A stretch of DNA of 37,213 nucleotides from Phyllobacteriaceae bacterium (GTDB lineage: Bacteria > Pseudomonadota > Alphaproteobacteria > Rhizobiales > Rhizobiaceae), in NCBI GenBank assembly GCA_029279965.1, contig JAJUHJ010000018.1:1-37213 (forward strand), given 5' to 3'. Position 1 is the first letter of the stretch. Each line of letters starts with the position of its first letter. Under the pieces are notes generated by a model. The model was not told the DNA's origin. It saw only the letters and a list, made by a program, of their open reading frames with translations, and made no database searches. Made by a program: the position numbers and the translations under genes. Below, piece after piece: positions 21,582 to 29,992 of the stretch.

Positions 21582-22994
21582 TTGCGCTTTTCGGCGGCAA
21601 TGGCGGCTGAACGTCTCCTGCCGGAGCGGCTGGCAGCGCGTGCACGGCCCTGGGCGCACAAAGTGGACCGGCTGATCTTTGCCGCAGATGCACAAAGTCA
21701 GGCCGGGCGCATGTCGCTGATTGCCTTTGCATTGCGCATCATCAACGCCTTCATAGCCTTTGCGAGCCAGGTCCTTCTTGCCCGCTATATGGGCGGCTTC
21801 GAATACGGAATTTTCGTTCTCGTCTGGGTGACGATGATCATCCTCGGCAACATCTCTTGCCTTGGTTTTCACACCTCGATCATCCGCTTCATTCCCGAAT
21901 ACCGGGCCAAGGAGCGCTTTGCCGAGCTACGCGGAATCCTCATTGCCAGCCGCATTCTGGTGTTCCTTTTTTCCACCATTGCCGCCACGATTGGCGCCAT
22001 TGGCATCTGGCTCTTCAAGCCAGCCATGGAAGCCTACTATGTGGTGCCGTTCTACCTGGGCCTCGTTTGCCTGCCCATGATGGCCGTTTCCGACCAGCTT
22101 CAGGGCGTCGCGCGTGCCAATGCCTGGGCCTGGTGGGCCATGACGCCAACCTATCTCGTGCGTCCGCTGCTCATTCTGCTCTTCCTCTGGGTCCTGCATA
22201 TGGCAGGTCACGCTCCCACCGCCACGGGTGCGGTGATCGCAGCGATACTCGCCACCTGGCTGACCACCATCATCCAGCTTGCCGGCATGGGCGCTGGCAC
22301 GGCCCGACAGGTGCCACCGGTCAAGCCGCGCTTTCTCCTGCGATCCTGGATCGTCATTTCGCTCCCCATCTTCCTGGTGGAGAGCTTCTTCTTCATGCTC
22401 ACCAACGCAGACGTGCTGATGGTCGGGCTTTTCATGGCGCCCACCGATGTCGCCATCTACTATGCGACCGTGAAGACGCTGGCGCTGGTCCATTTCGTCT
22501 ATTTCGCGGTCAAGGCCGGTGTTGCCCAGCGCTACGCCGCTTACATTCATGGCGGCGAAAACGCGGCCCTTGCCCGCTTTGCCCGCGAAACCGTGGCGTG
22601 GACATTCTGGCCCTCGCTCGCCATGGGTGTGGTCGTCCTCATCCTCGGGAAACCAATCCTGATGCTTTTCGGGCCTGAGTTCGACACGGGCTATCCGCTT
22701 CTTTTCCTGCTGGTCGCAGGCGTCATCGCCCGCGCAGCGGTGGGACCGGCAGAGAGTCTGCTGACCATGAGCGGGCATCAGAACGCCTGTGCGGCGATCT
22801 ATGCGACAACGCTGGCGGTCAACATCATCCTCAACTTCATGCTGATCCCGTTCATCGGCCTTTGGGGAGCTGCGATCGCCACTGCCACGGCCACATGCGT
22901 CGAGGCCACTTTTTTGTCCATCGTCGTGCGGCGGCGGCTCGGGATCGCCATGGCGATCGTCGCGCCGATGACGCTGCGAAAGGAGGCGCAGTAA
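21582..22994 (+). CDS. Polysaccharide flippase-like membrane protein (Wzx/MATE-like family)
   Basis: A 470-residue polytopic membrane protein with about 12 hydrophobic segments. The segment MSLIAFALRIINAFIAF followed by QVLLARYMGGFEYGIFVL is the usual opening of oligosaccharide flippases, and the late MSGHQNACAAIY...NFMLIPFIGLWGAAIATA fits the MVF/Wzx fold. It probably moves a lipid-linked glycan across the inner membrane for surface polysaccharide export; the substrate is unknown. The start is a TTG with GGAG seven bases upstream; an ATG at 21600 is an alternative with poor ribosome-binding signal. The stop shares one base with the next gene's ATG. Confidence 0.87.
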   Translation: MRFSAAMAAERLLPERLAARARPWAHKVDRLIFAADAQSQAGRMSLIAFALRIINAFIAFASQVLLARYMGGFEYGIFVLVWVTMIILGNISCLGFHTSIIRFIPEYRAKERFAELRGILIASRILVFLFSTIAATIGAIGIWLFKPAMEAYYVVPFYLGLVCLPMMAVSDQLQGVARANAWAWWAMTPTYLVRPLLILLFLWVLHMAGHAPTATGAVIAAILATWLTTIIQLAGMGAGTARQVPPVKPRFLLRSWIVISLPIFLVESFFFMLTNADVLMVGLFMAPTDVAIYYATVKTLALVHFVYFAVKAGVAQRYAAYIHGGENAALARFARETVAWTFWPSLAMGVVVLILGKPILMLFGPEFDTGYPLLFLLVAGVIARAAVGPAESLLTMSGHQNACAAIYATTLAVNIILNFMLIPFIGLWGAAIATATATCVEATFLSIVVRRRLGIAMAIVAPMTLRKEAQ

Positions 22995-24271
22995 TGGTGG
23001 CGGTTCCGCTCGTTGAAGAAACGGGAGGCAGTGCCTCCGGCGCCATGATCGGCGACCTTGCCGGCGTCCCCGAAGCGGGCACGAGCGCCGATATGGAGTT
23101 GCTCTCGGCCAGCCGGCCCCTGCGCCGGCTGGCGATCTATGCAGCCTCGGCGGGATTCGACCTGGTGGAGGAACTGGATCATCTCGCCGCCCGCGCCATC
23201 GAGCCCAACCTCTTCTTCAATCCCCGCTTTCTGGCACCAGCCATGCCGCGCCTGGAGGACCGTGAGGTGCGTCTTGCGGTGATCCGGGACGGCACCGAGG
23301 AAAAGAGCCGTCTGCGCCTCCTGATCCCCTTTTCCGTCGAGAAGCCGCCCGTGCCGATTGGCGTGTCGGTGTTGCGGGCCTGGGCACACCCTTTCGGCCC
23401 GCTGGGCACGCCACTTGTGGACGGAGATGATCCGGTCGGCGTGATGGAGGATTTTTTTACCATGCTCGCCCGCCCGCATCTTCAAATGCCGAAGGTTTTC
23501 GTGTTTCCCTCCACGCGTCTGGATGGTCCCTTTGCCGCGGCCCTTCGTGCTGCAGCCGAGGCGCGGAACCTGCCGCTGATAACGGCGAGCGAAGCAGAAC
23601 GGCCCATCCTTGAAAGCGACCTCGATGCAGAGGCCTATCTTCGGCGGAGCCTGCGCGCGCATCACCATCGCGAATTCCGCCGCCTGAAGAGGCGGTTGTC
23701 GGAACAGGGCCGCCTGGAACACCGCATCGCGCGCCAACCGGAAGAGATCCGGCAGGGCATCGAGACCTTTCTCACCCTCGAAGCCTCTGGCTGGAAGGGG
23801 CGGGATCGCACGGCAATGGCCGCTGATCGTTACCGCGCGGCCTTCGCCCGCGAAGCGGTGGATCGTCTTGCAGAGCGCGATCTGTGCCGCATACACACGC
23901 TGGTGCTGGACGACAGGCCCATTGCCTGCCTCGTCGTCTTCGTGGAATCGGGCGTCGCCTACACCTGGAAAACAGCCTACGATGAAAGTTATGCGGCCTA
24001 TTCCCCCGGCACTCTCTTGATGATCGAGGTAACGAAGAGTCATCTCGACGATCCAAACATCACCGTCACCGATTCCTGCGCCGTGCCGGACCATCCGGTG
24101 ATGAGCCGCTTGTGGTCGGAGCGCCGCGCGATCGGCACGTTCGTGATCGGGCTTCAGCCCAATGCCGAAAGGCTTGTCCAGCGTGCTGCCGGGCAGATTC
24201 ACTTGCATGCCGGAACACGCAAGGCGTTGCGCATCCTGCGCCACCGGATTCGACGGCTGATACGCCGCTGA
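22994..24271 (+). CDS. CelD/BcsL-type GNAT acetyltransferase
   Basis: A 425-residue protein of the GNAT CelD/BcsL (Acetyltransf_6) group, whose members are found in cellulose and exopolysaccharide gene clusters. Landmarks: EPNLFFNPRFLAPAM near residue 65, the RRSLRAHHHREFRRLKRRL basic helix (about 215-235), FLTLEASGWKGR, and a late AYTWKTAYDESYAAYSPG block where the acyl-CoA/acceptor site should lie. No signal or membrane helix. AAAGGAGG precedes the ATG, which overlaps the flippase TAA by one base: a coupled pair. The frame is open 44 codons upstream within the flippase gene, but that part is out-of-frame overlap. Likely role: decorating the glycan moved by the flippase (inference). The 174 bases to etfB show no clear promoter. 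Confidence 0.88.
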   Translation: MVAVPLVEETGGSASGAMIGDLAGVPEAGTSADMELLSASRPLRRLAIYAASAGFDLVEELDHLAARAIEPNLFFNPRFLAPAMPRLEDREVRLAVIRDGTEEKSRLRLLIPFSVEKPPVPIGVSVLRAWAHPFGPLGTPLVDGDDPVGVMEDFFTMLARPHLQMPKVFVFPSTRLDGPFAAALRAAAEARNLPLITASEAERPILESDLDAEAYLRRSLRAHHHREFRRLKRRLSEQGRLEHRIARQPEEIRQGIETFLTLEASGWKGRDRTAMAADRYRAAFAREAVDRLAERDLCRIHTLVLDDRPIACLVVFVESGVAYTWKTAYDESYAAYSPGTLLMIEVTKSHLDDPNITVTDSCAVPDHPVMSRLWSERRAIGTFVIGLQPNAERLVQRAAGQIHLHAGTRKALRILRHRIRRLIRR

Positions 24272-24445
24272 ACCTTGACGATATTGACGCTTGGGCCGCG
24301 CCTCATTACGGTTCCGGCGCGGGCGCTTGAACGAGTGGCCCCGCTGTTTCGTTTTCCCCCGGACATGGCGGAAATCGGCAACCGGACCGGATCGCCTGCG
24401 TGATATCCGAGCACCGGATGGCTGAATTGAAAGAGGTGTGCGTGC

Positions 24446-25195
24446 ATGAAAGTCCTTGTTCCGGTCAAGCGTGTGATCGACGCGAACGTGAAGCCGCGCG
24501 TAAAGGCGGACGGCTCAGGCGTCGAGCTTGCCAATGTGAAGATGGCGATGAACCCGTTCGATGAGATAGCGGTGGAAGAGGCCATCCGCTTGAAGGAAGC
24601 CGGCAAGGCGAGCGAAATCGTTGCCGTCTCGATTGGCCCGGACAAGGCGCAAGAGACGCTGCGCACGGCACTTGCCATGGGGGCGGATCGCGCGATTCTG
24701 GTCAAGAATGACGAGCCGGTCGAGCCGCTCGATGTAGCGAAGATCCTCAAGGGCGTGGCCGGGGAGGAGCAGCCCGGCCTCATCATTCTCGGCAAGCAGG
24801 CAATTGACGATGACGCGAACCAGACTGGTCAGATGCTGGCGGCATTGCTCGGCTGGGCACAGGGCACCTTCATCTCCAAGCTCGAGATCGATGGCGAGAA
24901 GGCCACGGTGACACGAGAGGTCGACGGCGGCCTTCAGGTGGTGGAACTGACGCTCCCTGCCATCGTAACCACGGATCTGCGCCTCAACGAACCCCGTTAT
25001 GCGTCACTGCCCAACATTATGAAGGCCAAAAAGAAGCCGCTGGATGAAAGGACCCCGTCGGATTACGGCGTCGACGTGAAGACGCGGCTGAAAGTCCTGA
25101 AGACTGAGGAACCTGCAAGCCGCAAGGCAGGCGTCAAGGTGAGCTCGGTCGCCGAGCTGGTGGACAGGCTGAAAAACGAAGCCGGCATATTGTGA
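24446..25195 (+). CDS. etfB: Electron transfer flavoprotein beta subunit
   Basis: ETF takes electrons from acyl-CoA and other dehydrogenases and hands them to ETF-ubiquinone oxidoreductase. The 249-residue beta subunit begins [19 protein letters not shown], binds AMP in place of nucleotide, and shows the signature [20 protein letters not shown] (about 171-190), whose Leu forms part of the dehydrogenase recognition loop, then KKKPLDE. AAAGAGGT precedes the ATG. It is followed after 28 bases by etfA. Confidence 0.97.
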   Translation: MKVLVPVKRVIDANVKPRVKADGSGVELANVKMAMNPFDEIAVEEAIRLKEAGKASEIVAVSIGPDKAQETLRTALAMGADRAILVKNDEPVEPLDVAKILKGVAGEEQPGLIILGKQAIDDDANQTGQMLAALLGWAQGTFISKLEIDGEKATVTREVDGGLQVVELTLPAIVTTDLRLNEPRYASLPNIMKAKKKPLDERTPSDYGVDVKTRLKVLKTEEPASRKAGVKVSSVAELVDRLKNEAGIL

Positions 25196-25223
25196 CAGCG
25201 CGATAGGAAAGGGAAAGACGACA

Positions 25224-26153
25224 ATGGCAATTCTCCTGATCGCGGAACACGACAACCAGTCGCTTTCCGACCAAACGGCAAGGACCCTTTCGGCAGCCGC
25301 AAATATCGGCGGTGATATCGACCTCCTGGTTGCCGGAAAGGACGCCCGGCCGGCCGCGGAGGCCGCTGCAAAACTTTCGGGCGTGTGCAAGGTGCTGCTC
25401 GCCGAAAGCGAAGCACTGGCCGAACGGCTGGCAGAGCCTCTGGCTGCAACGATCGTGGCGCTGGCGGATGGATACGACACCTTCCTCGCTCCGGCGAGCA
25501 CCACCGGCAAAAACGTCATGCCGCGCGTCGCTGCTCTCCTCGACGTGATGCAGATCTCCGATATCATCGAGGTGGTGGACGCCAACACCTATAAGCGCCC
25601 CACCTATGCGGGCAATGCGATACAGACGGTCGAGACGACGGATCCCAAGCGCGTCATCACCGTTCGCACCTCGTCTTATTCACCGGCGGGCGAAGGCGGC
25701 TCCGCGCCGGTGGAAAACGTGTATGCCGCAGCGGACCCCGGCCTCTCGTCCTTCGTCGAGAACAGAATTGCCGAGAGCGACCGGCCCGAATTGACTTCGG
25801 CGAAGATCATCATTTCCGGCGGCCGGGCGCTGGGTTCGGCAGAAAAATTCCAGGAAGTGATCCTGCCTGTGGCAGACAAGCTGGGCGCAGCGATCGGTGC
25901 AAGCCGCGCTGCGGTGGATGCGGGTTACGCACCGAACGACTGGCAGGTGGGACAGACCGGCAAGGTGGTCGCTCCCGAGCTCTACATTGCTTGCGGCATC
26001 TCCGGCGCCATCCAGCATCTGGCGGGAATGAAGGACTCCAAAGTTATCGTCGCCATCAACAAGGACGAGGAAGCGCCGATTTTCCAAGTCGCCGACTATG
26101 GCCTTGTCGCAGACCTGTTTGACGTCTTGCCAGAACTCGAAAAGGCACTTTGA
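25224..26153 (+). CDS. etfA: Electron transfer flavoprotein alpha subunit
   Basis: The FAD-holding subunit, 309 residues. The C-terminal FAD domain shows [14 protein letters not shown], the family signature ([19 protein letters not shown], then [15 protein letters not shown]) and the final [21 protein letters not shown]. The N-terminal half packs against EtfB. GGAAAGGGAAAG lies before the ATG. The 102-base gap to hbdA contains no clear terminator, so the three genes may form one operon. Confidence 0.97.
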   Translation: MAILLIAEHDNQSLSDQTARTLSAAANIGGDIDLLVAGKDARPAAEAAAKLSGVCKVLLAESEALAERLAEPLAATIVALADGYDTFLAPASTTGKNVMPRVAALLDVMQISDIIEVVDANTYKRPTYAGNAIQTVETTDPKRVITVRTSSYSPAGEGGSAPVENVYAAADPGLSSFVENRIAESDRPELTSAKIIISGGRALGSAEKFQEVILPVADKLGAAIGASRAAVDAGYAPNDWQVGQTGKVVAPELYIACGISGAIQHLAGMKDSKVIVAINKDEEAPIFQVADYGLVADLFDVLPELEKAL

Positions 26154-26255
26154 CAATCCTCCAGCGGCGTGCAGAATCCGTGAGGCGGGCGGATGGAATG
26201 TCCCGCCTTTCTCTTTGTGCGTGCGCCACGACACGCCCCTGAACGGATCAGCAAT

Positions 26256-27137
26256 ATGACAGGCAATATCAGGAAAGTGGGGATTGTCGGCGCCGGTCAG
26301 ATGGGCAGCGGCATCGCGCATGTAACCGCGCAGGCGGGCTACGATGTTAAGCTTTACGACCTGTCGCCGGAGCGTATCGAAGCGGGCATTGCAACCATCA
26401 GCGGAAACATGGCCCGCCAGGTCTCTTCGGGCAAGCTCGACGAGAAGACCCGTCAGCAAGCACTGGCACGCATCACGCCCGCCGCGGCACTGGAGGACCT
26501 TGCAGATGCCGACCTGGTGGTCGAGGCGGCGACTGAAGACGAGGCCGTCAAGCGCAAGATCTTTGCCCAGCTCTGTCCCATGCTCAATCCCGAAGCGTTC
26601 ATCGCCACCAACACCTCCTCGATCTCCATCACACGGCTGGCTTCCCAGACGGACCGCGCGGAGCGCTTCATCGGCATTCATTTCATGAATCCGGTGCCCG
26701 TGATGAAGCTGGTGGAGCTGGTACGCGGCATCGCCACAGAGGATACAACTTTCGAGGCGGCCCGCGGCTTTGTGGAAAGTCTCGACAAGACCATCACTGT
26801 TGCCGAAGACTTCCCCGCCTTCATCGTCAACCGCATCCTTCTGCCGATGATAAACGAGGCAATCTACACCCTCTATGAGGGCGTGGGATCGGTGGAGGCA
26901 ATCGATACGGCCATGAAACTCGGCGCCAACCATCCCATGGGGCCGCTGCAGCTAGCCGATTTCATCGGGCTCGACACCTGCCTTTCCATCATGCAAGTGC
27001 TTTATGAGGGATTGGCCGATTCCAAGTACCGCCCCTGCCCATTGCTGGTGAAATATGTGGAGGCGGGCTGGCTGGGCCGGAAGGCTGGCCGCGGCTTCTA
27101 CGATTATCGCGAAGATCCGCCAGTCCCCACGAGATAG
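26256..27137 (+). CDS. hbdA: 3-hydroxybutyryl-CoA dehydrogenase
   Basis: Oxidises (S)-3-hydroxybutyryl-CoA to acetoacetyl-CoA with NAD(P), or the reverse. The 293-residue protein has the nucleotide-binding GAGQMGSGIA (about 10-19), the signature IGIHFMNPVPVMKLVELV with catalytic His, the paired Glu, and NRILLPMINEA with the conserved Asn; the C-terminal LGANHPMGPLQLADFIGLD is typical. The frame extends 21 codons upstream of the ATG at 26256 but MTGNIRKVGIVGAG fits the family. Its place after etfBA is a conserved rhizobial arrangement and links the product to beta-oxidation or butyrate/PHB metabolism. Confidence 0.94.
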   Translation: MTGNIRKVGIVGAGQMGSGIAHVTAQAGYDVKLYDLSPERIEAGIATISGNMARQVSSGKLDEKTRQQALARITPAAALEDLADADLVVEAATEDEAVKRKIFAQLCPMLNPEAFIATNTSSISITRLASQTDRAERFIGIHFMNPVPVMKLVELVRGIATEDTTFEAARGFVESLDKTITVAEDFPAFIVNRILLPMINEAIYTLYEGVGSVEAIDTAMKLGANHPMGPLQLADFIGLDTCLSIMQVLYEGLADSKYRPCPLLVKYVEAGWLGRKAGRGFYDYREDPPVPTR

Positions 27138-27141
27138 AGCT

Positions 27142-27675
27142 TCATACTTTCGCCTCGACGCGAGAAACCCGCGTCGCCACTGCCTCCAGCCAGTGGTCAC
27201 GTATGTCGAGGGCCTTCAAATGGTCGACCGTGTTTAGGACATAGTCTTCATTGCGCCCGGACTGGCCCACCGCGCCGGAGACACGCTGGGCAGCATGCTC
27301 CACGTCGAGTCTACCGGCGTATTGGGGATGCGTGCGGTCGACAACATAGGTCAGCGCCTCCACCTCCGGACCGTCCTGAAGGCGAATGCGCACTCGCCGC
27401 TCGTGATAGACGTTGTTCACCAGTTCGCGTTCGCGCAGATACGCGATCACCTCTGCCGAAAGCTCGCCCGGCACATTGAACGCCAGGCCCAGGCAGGAGC
27501 CGCCCCGGTCCAGCCCGAGAACCAGCCCGGGTCTGTCCGGCGTGCCGCGATGGACGTGTGAGTGTACGCAAAGCGCGCGCCGATAGCCGAAGACACGCGC
27601 CTTCTTTGTTTCCACATGGGCAAAACCGGGCCGCCACATCAAAGACCCGTAGCCAAAAACCCAAAAATCGTCCAT
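27142..27675 (-). CDS. Gamma-glutamylcyclotransferase, ChaC-like
   Basis: A 177-residue ChaC-type enzyme that probably cleaves glutathione to 5-oxoproline and Cys-Gly. The substrate loop YGSLMW (9-14) follows MDDFWVFG, and YLRERE (79-84) carries the expected catalytic Glu84. GYRRALCVHSHVHRGTPDRPG is also ChaC-like. The frame reaches six codons further to a TTG; ATG at 27675 matches relatives and has AGGGG just upstream. It converges with hbdA, the stops lying four bases apart. Confidence 0.93.
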   Translation of the reverse strand: MDDFWVFGYGSLMWRPGFAHVETKKARVFGYRRALCVHSHVHRGTPDRPGLVLGLDRGGSCLGLAFNVPGELSAEVIAYLRERELVNNVYHERRVRIRLQDGPEVEALTYVVDRTHPQYAGRLDVEHAAQRVSGAVGQSGRNEDYVLNTVDHLKALDIRDHWLEAVATRVSRVEAKV

Positions 27676-27735
27676 TTCCCCTAACTTCTGCAAATGCCGC
27701 GCCCATAGATTGATTCGCGTAGCGGGAGGAGCCGT

Positions 27736-28719
27736 ATGGCGTCAAGAACACATTCTGGATCACGCTTCGGCCGCCGCATCATATGGCTGGCCTTGGGCGT
27801 TCTGGTTGTCCTGTTGGCCTATACGGGTGGCTGGTTCTATGCCGCGCGCGCGCTGGAAAGCCGGGTCACGGCAAGCATCGCGCAGATCGACGGCAACGGT
27901 GTGCGGGCCTATTGCGAGGAGCCGGAGGCTCGCGGCTACCCATTCCGGATTGGGCTCTTCTGCCGCAGCATGTATTACGAGAATGTTTCCGACGGCATCT
28001 CGATTCAGGCTGGTGCTTTCCGATCCGCCGCCAATGTCTATCAACCGTATCATATCGTCGGCGAAATGGATTCACCGGCGACAGTCGTCCTGCCCCATCT
28101 CGTCCCGCTTGAGGCACGATGGCAAAGTTTGCGCGCACGCGCGCAACTCGCAGACCCCCTGCCCGAGCGCATCTCCGTGGAGGGACGTAACGTCGAGATC
28201 TTTGCCCTGGAAGGCGATGATGCGCCGTTGGCCACAGTGGAGGCCATGCAGCTTCATGCCAGAAGGCAGGGCACCGACGTGGAAGCCGCAACCAGTTTCA
28301 GCGGCCTCCTCGCTGGCAATGAAATCGCTTCCGGCCTGCCTCTTCTCGAAGGCCGCGCGCAGCTTTCGATTGAGGACGGCACGCAACGTATCGAAGCGAA
28401 GCTGTTCGATCTTCACGGATTATCCACATACATCCACGAACTGGTCATCGGCCTTGCTGGAGAGGAGGCGGGGATTTCGCTCTCGGGGCCCGTTTCAATC
28501 GACGAAGACGGTCTGATCGACGCGGAACTTTCGTTGAAGGTTCATGACGCAGCAGCCGCGATGCAACTCGCGGCTAAGATTTTTCCCCAGGCGCGCGATG
28601 AAATCACAGCCGCTTCGTCGGTGATCGATAATCTCGGCGATGCGCCCCTCATGCTGCGCGTGTCACGTGGCCGGGCCTTTCTCGGCTTCATTCCCCTCGG
28701 ACGAATTCCGCCGGTCTGA
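27736..28719 (+). CDS. DUF2125 domain protein
   Basis: A 327-residue protein of the alphaproteobacterial DUF2125 family. One N-terminal membrane anchor (about 13-35) follows a basic RFGRR stretch; the rest is predicted to lie in the periplasm, with the family block GVRAYCEEPEARGYPFRIGLFC, whose two Cys may form a disulfide, and repeated beta-type segments. No enzyme motif is seen; function unknown. GGGAGGA precedes the ATG. It is transcribed divergently from the ChaC-like gene, 60 bases away, and is followed by a double-palindrome repeat. Confidence 0.88.
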   Translation: MASRTHSGSRFGRRIIWLALGVLVVLLAYTGGWFYAARALESRVTASIAQIDGNGVRAYCEEPEARGYPFRIGLFCRSMYYENVSDGISIQAGAFRSAANVYQPYHIVGEMDSPATVVLPHLVPLEARWQSLRARAQLADPLPERISVEGRNVEIFALEGDDAPLATVEAMQLHARRQGTDVEAATSFSGLLAGNEIASGLPLLEGRAQLSIEDGTQRIEAKLFDLHGLSTYIHELVIGLAGEEAGISLSGPVSIDEDGLIDAELSLKVHDAAAAMQLAAKIFPQARDEITAASSVIDNLGDAPLMLRVSRGRAFLGFIPLGRIPPV

Positions 28720-28734
28720 CGGAAAGCGCCATAG

Positions 28735-28831
28735 CATCGGCCGGAAATCTTGATCGATTTTCGGAAAGCACGATGCGTGGCTTCGATGAGGTAGAGCGTC
28801 CTTGTGCGTCCAAAAAGACGCACGGCGCTAT
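28735..28831 (+). repeat. RIME-like double-palindrome repeat, copy 1
   Basis: About 97 bases. First palindrome: CCGGAAATC with GATTTTCGG (one G-T pair). Second: GTGCGTC with GACGCAC around CAAAAA. It shares a 26-base identical stretch (28753-28778) and a 15-base stretch (28814-28828) with the copy at 33181. Size, two-palindrome layout and intergenic position recall the mosaic elements (RIME) described in rhizobia. Its last bases form the TAG stop of the convergent transporter gene. Confidence 0.8.
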
Positions 28832-29454
28832 CGGGTCGACCCGACCGGCCTGAGCACCGATAAAAGCGCGCCATAAGGCACCAGCATGACAAGGCTGACG
28901 AGGAGTTTCACGCCGAAATCGCCGAGCGCCAGCGAAACCCAAAGCGGCACGCTTGCGTCAGTGCCAAACAGGAATACGGAAAATGGAAGCGACCCGTCCT
29001 CAAGCCCCAACCCAGTGTCGAGGAAGGAGAACGCGGCCGCAAAGGCGATCGAGAAGAACAGCACCGTATCCAGCACCGAACCGATGAGCGTCGAGACGAG
29101 CGGCGCCTGCCACCACGCGCTCCCCCGCAGCCGGTCGAAGATGGCAACATCAAGAAGCTGTGCGGCGAGGAACGCCATGCCCGAGGCGAGGGCAAGGCGT
29201 GGGGTCGCCAGCCAGATCGATAGAAGCACCGCCACACCAAAACCGACGAGAACAACGCGGCGTGCGGCCTTCGGGCCGAACTGCCGGTTCGTCAGATCGT
29301 TGATGAGAAAGGCAACGGGGTAGGTGAAAGCGCCCCAGGTGAGAATTTCGCCAAGCCCGAAATGAGCGAAGGGGAACTGCACCAGAATGTTTGAGGCGAC
29401 CACGACGGCCGCCATCGCGGCCACGAATGGCCATACTGCTTGGATGCGGAGCAT
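28828..29454 (-). CDS. Queuosine precursor transporter, VUT/YhhQ family
   Basis: A 208-residue inner-membrane protein of the VUT (COG1738, YhhQ) family, which imports queuosine precursors (preQ0/preQ1) for tRNA modification. It has about six hydrophobic segments; family motifs include ASNILVQFPF, WGAFTYPVAFLINDLTNRQFG, MAFLAAQLLDVAIFDRLR, WWQAPLVSTLIGSVLDT and FSIAF. No queuosine enzyme gene is in the window. The gene follows rpmB by 51 bases, and that gap carries a preQ1-I-type riboswitch reaching into the start codon, so synthesis is probably shut off when preQ1 is plentiful. The stop codon lies within an intergenic repeat. Confidence 0.93.
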   Translation of the reverse strand: MLRIQAVWPFVAAMAAVVVASNILVQFPFAHFGLGEILTWGAFTYPVAFLINDLTNRQFGPKAARRVVLVGFGVAVLLSIWLATPRLALASGMAFLAAQLLDVAIFDRLRGSAWWQAPLVSTLIGSVLDTVLFFSIAFAAAFSFLDTGLGLEDGSLPFSVFLFGTDASVPLWVSLALGDFGVKLLVSLVMLVPYGALLSVLRPVGSTR

Positions 29455-29481
29455 TTTTTTATCCTGGGTGATGGAACCAGC
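29452..29481 (-). promoter_or_regulatory. PreQ1-I-type riboswitch overlapping the transporter start codon
   Basis: Minus-strand elements in order: CTGG (29480-29477), loop TTC-CAT-CA, the Cys-like specificity base C (29468), CCAG (29467-29464) closing helix P1, then GAT and an A6 tract (29460-29455), then ATG (29454-29452). The order GG-TTC-NNN-...CACCC...ATAAAAAA-NNN is the preQ1-I core. Loop CAT (29473-29471) is complementary to the ATG, giving the three-pair P2 pseudoknot. AGGA, the only ribosome-binding site, overlaps the 3' strand of P1. Ligand binding would hide both the ribosome site and the AUG. Family and gene context agree. Confidence 0.85.
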
Positions 29482-29505
29482 GGGCTTGAGGCGCCCTGCG
29501 GAAAC

Positions 29506-29802
29506 TCAGGCTTCGGCCTGCTCTGCCAGCTTCTTTGCCACCTGCTTCTTCAAGAGGCGCGCGCGCTGCGAAAGCTCGTTGGACTTCGCCTTCAAGAGAA
29601 AGGCGTCAAGCCCGCCACGATGCTCCACCGTACGCAGCGCACTGGCCGAGACACGCAAACGAACGTTCCGCTCCAGAGCCTCGGAGATCAACGTTACGTC
29701 GCAGAGATTGGGGAGGAAGCGGCGCCGGGTCTTGTTGTTGGCGTGGCTTACATTGTTGCCGCTCATAACGGCTTTGCCGGTCAGTTCGCAAGCGCGGGAC
29801 AT
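29506..29802 (-). CDS. rpmB: 50S ribosomal protein L28
   Basis: L28, 98 residues, a structural protein of the large subunit. The start [20 protein letters not shown] and [17 protein letters not shown] are diagnostic; the zinc-finger Cys set of some L28 forms is absent apart from the two scattered Cys. AAAGGT lies before the ATG. It is probably the first gene of an rpmB-transporter transcript, with a good promoter about 90-120 bases upstream. Confidence 0.97.
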   Translation of the reverse strand: MSRACELTGKAVMSGNNVSHANNKTRRRFLPNLCDVTLISEALERNVRLRVSASALRTVEHRGGLDAFLLKAKSNELSQRARLLKKQVAKKLAEQAEA

Positions 29803-29894
29803 TTTGTTACCTTTATCTTTCGGGCCACCGCCGCTTTACACGCCATCCTGTGGCGCGCGGAGACATTCTGGCGACCTCGTGGAATTCGGGCCTG

Positions 29895-29923
29895 CCATAA
29901 AGTTTTTCAGGCTCGCGGTCAAG
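29895..29923 (-). promoter_or_regulatory. Candidate sigma-70 promoter of rpmB
   Basis: Minus strand: CTTGAC (29923-29918), 17-base spacer, TTATGG (29900-29895). The -35 is the exact alphaproteobacterial consensus and the spacer ideal; the -10 is only moderate against CTATAT. The leader would be close to 90 bases. Confidence 0.6.
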
Positions 29924-29950
29924 TATCGGGTCGAATGCCGGACGATAGCA

Positions 29951-29992
29951 GGCCCGGAGGAATGGGAGATCCATCCCTCCGGGCCCGTTTTT
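29951..29992. terminator. Strong GC hairpin after the phytase-like gene
   Basis: GGCCCGGAGG (29951-29960) pairs perfectly with CCTCCGGGCC (29976-29985); inside, ATGG and CCAT extend the stem around loop GAGAT. On the plus strand a TTTTT (29988-29992) follows, as in an intrinsic terminator, yet no plus-strand gene is known upstream. On the minus strand it lies right after the phytase-like stop, with an A-run before and no U-run after. Most likely it ends or protects the minus transcript. Confidence 0.6.

Noticed and set aside
22799-24244. 481-codon minus-strand open frame
   Set aside because: Antisense to the flippase end and the acetyltransferase; no recognisable motif.
24272-24445. Promoter search before etfB
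   Set aside because: CTTGAC occurs at the left end, but no acceptable -10 follows at 16-18 bases.
25680-26933. 417-codon minus-strand open frame
   Set aside because: Antisense to etfA and hbdA, both with full family signatures.
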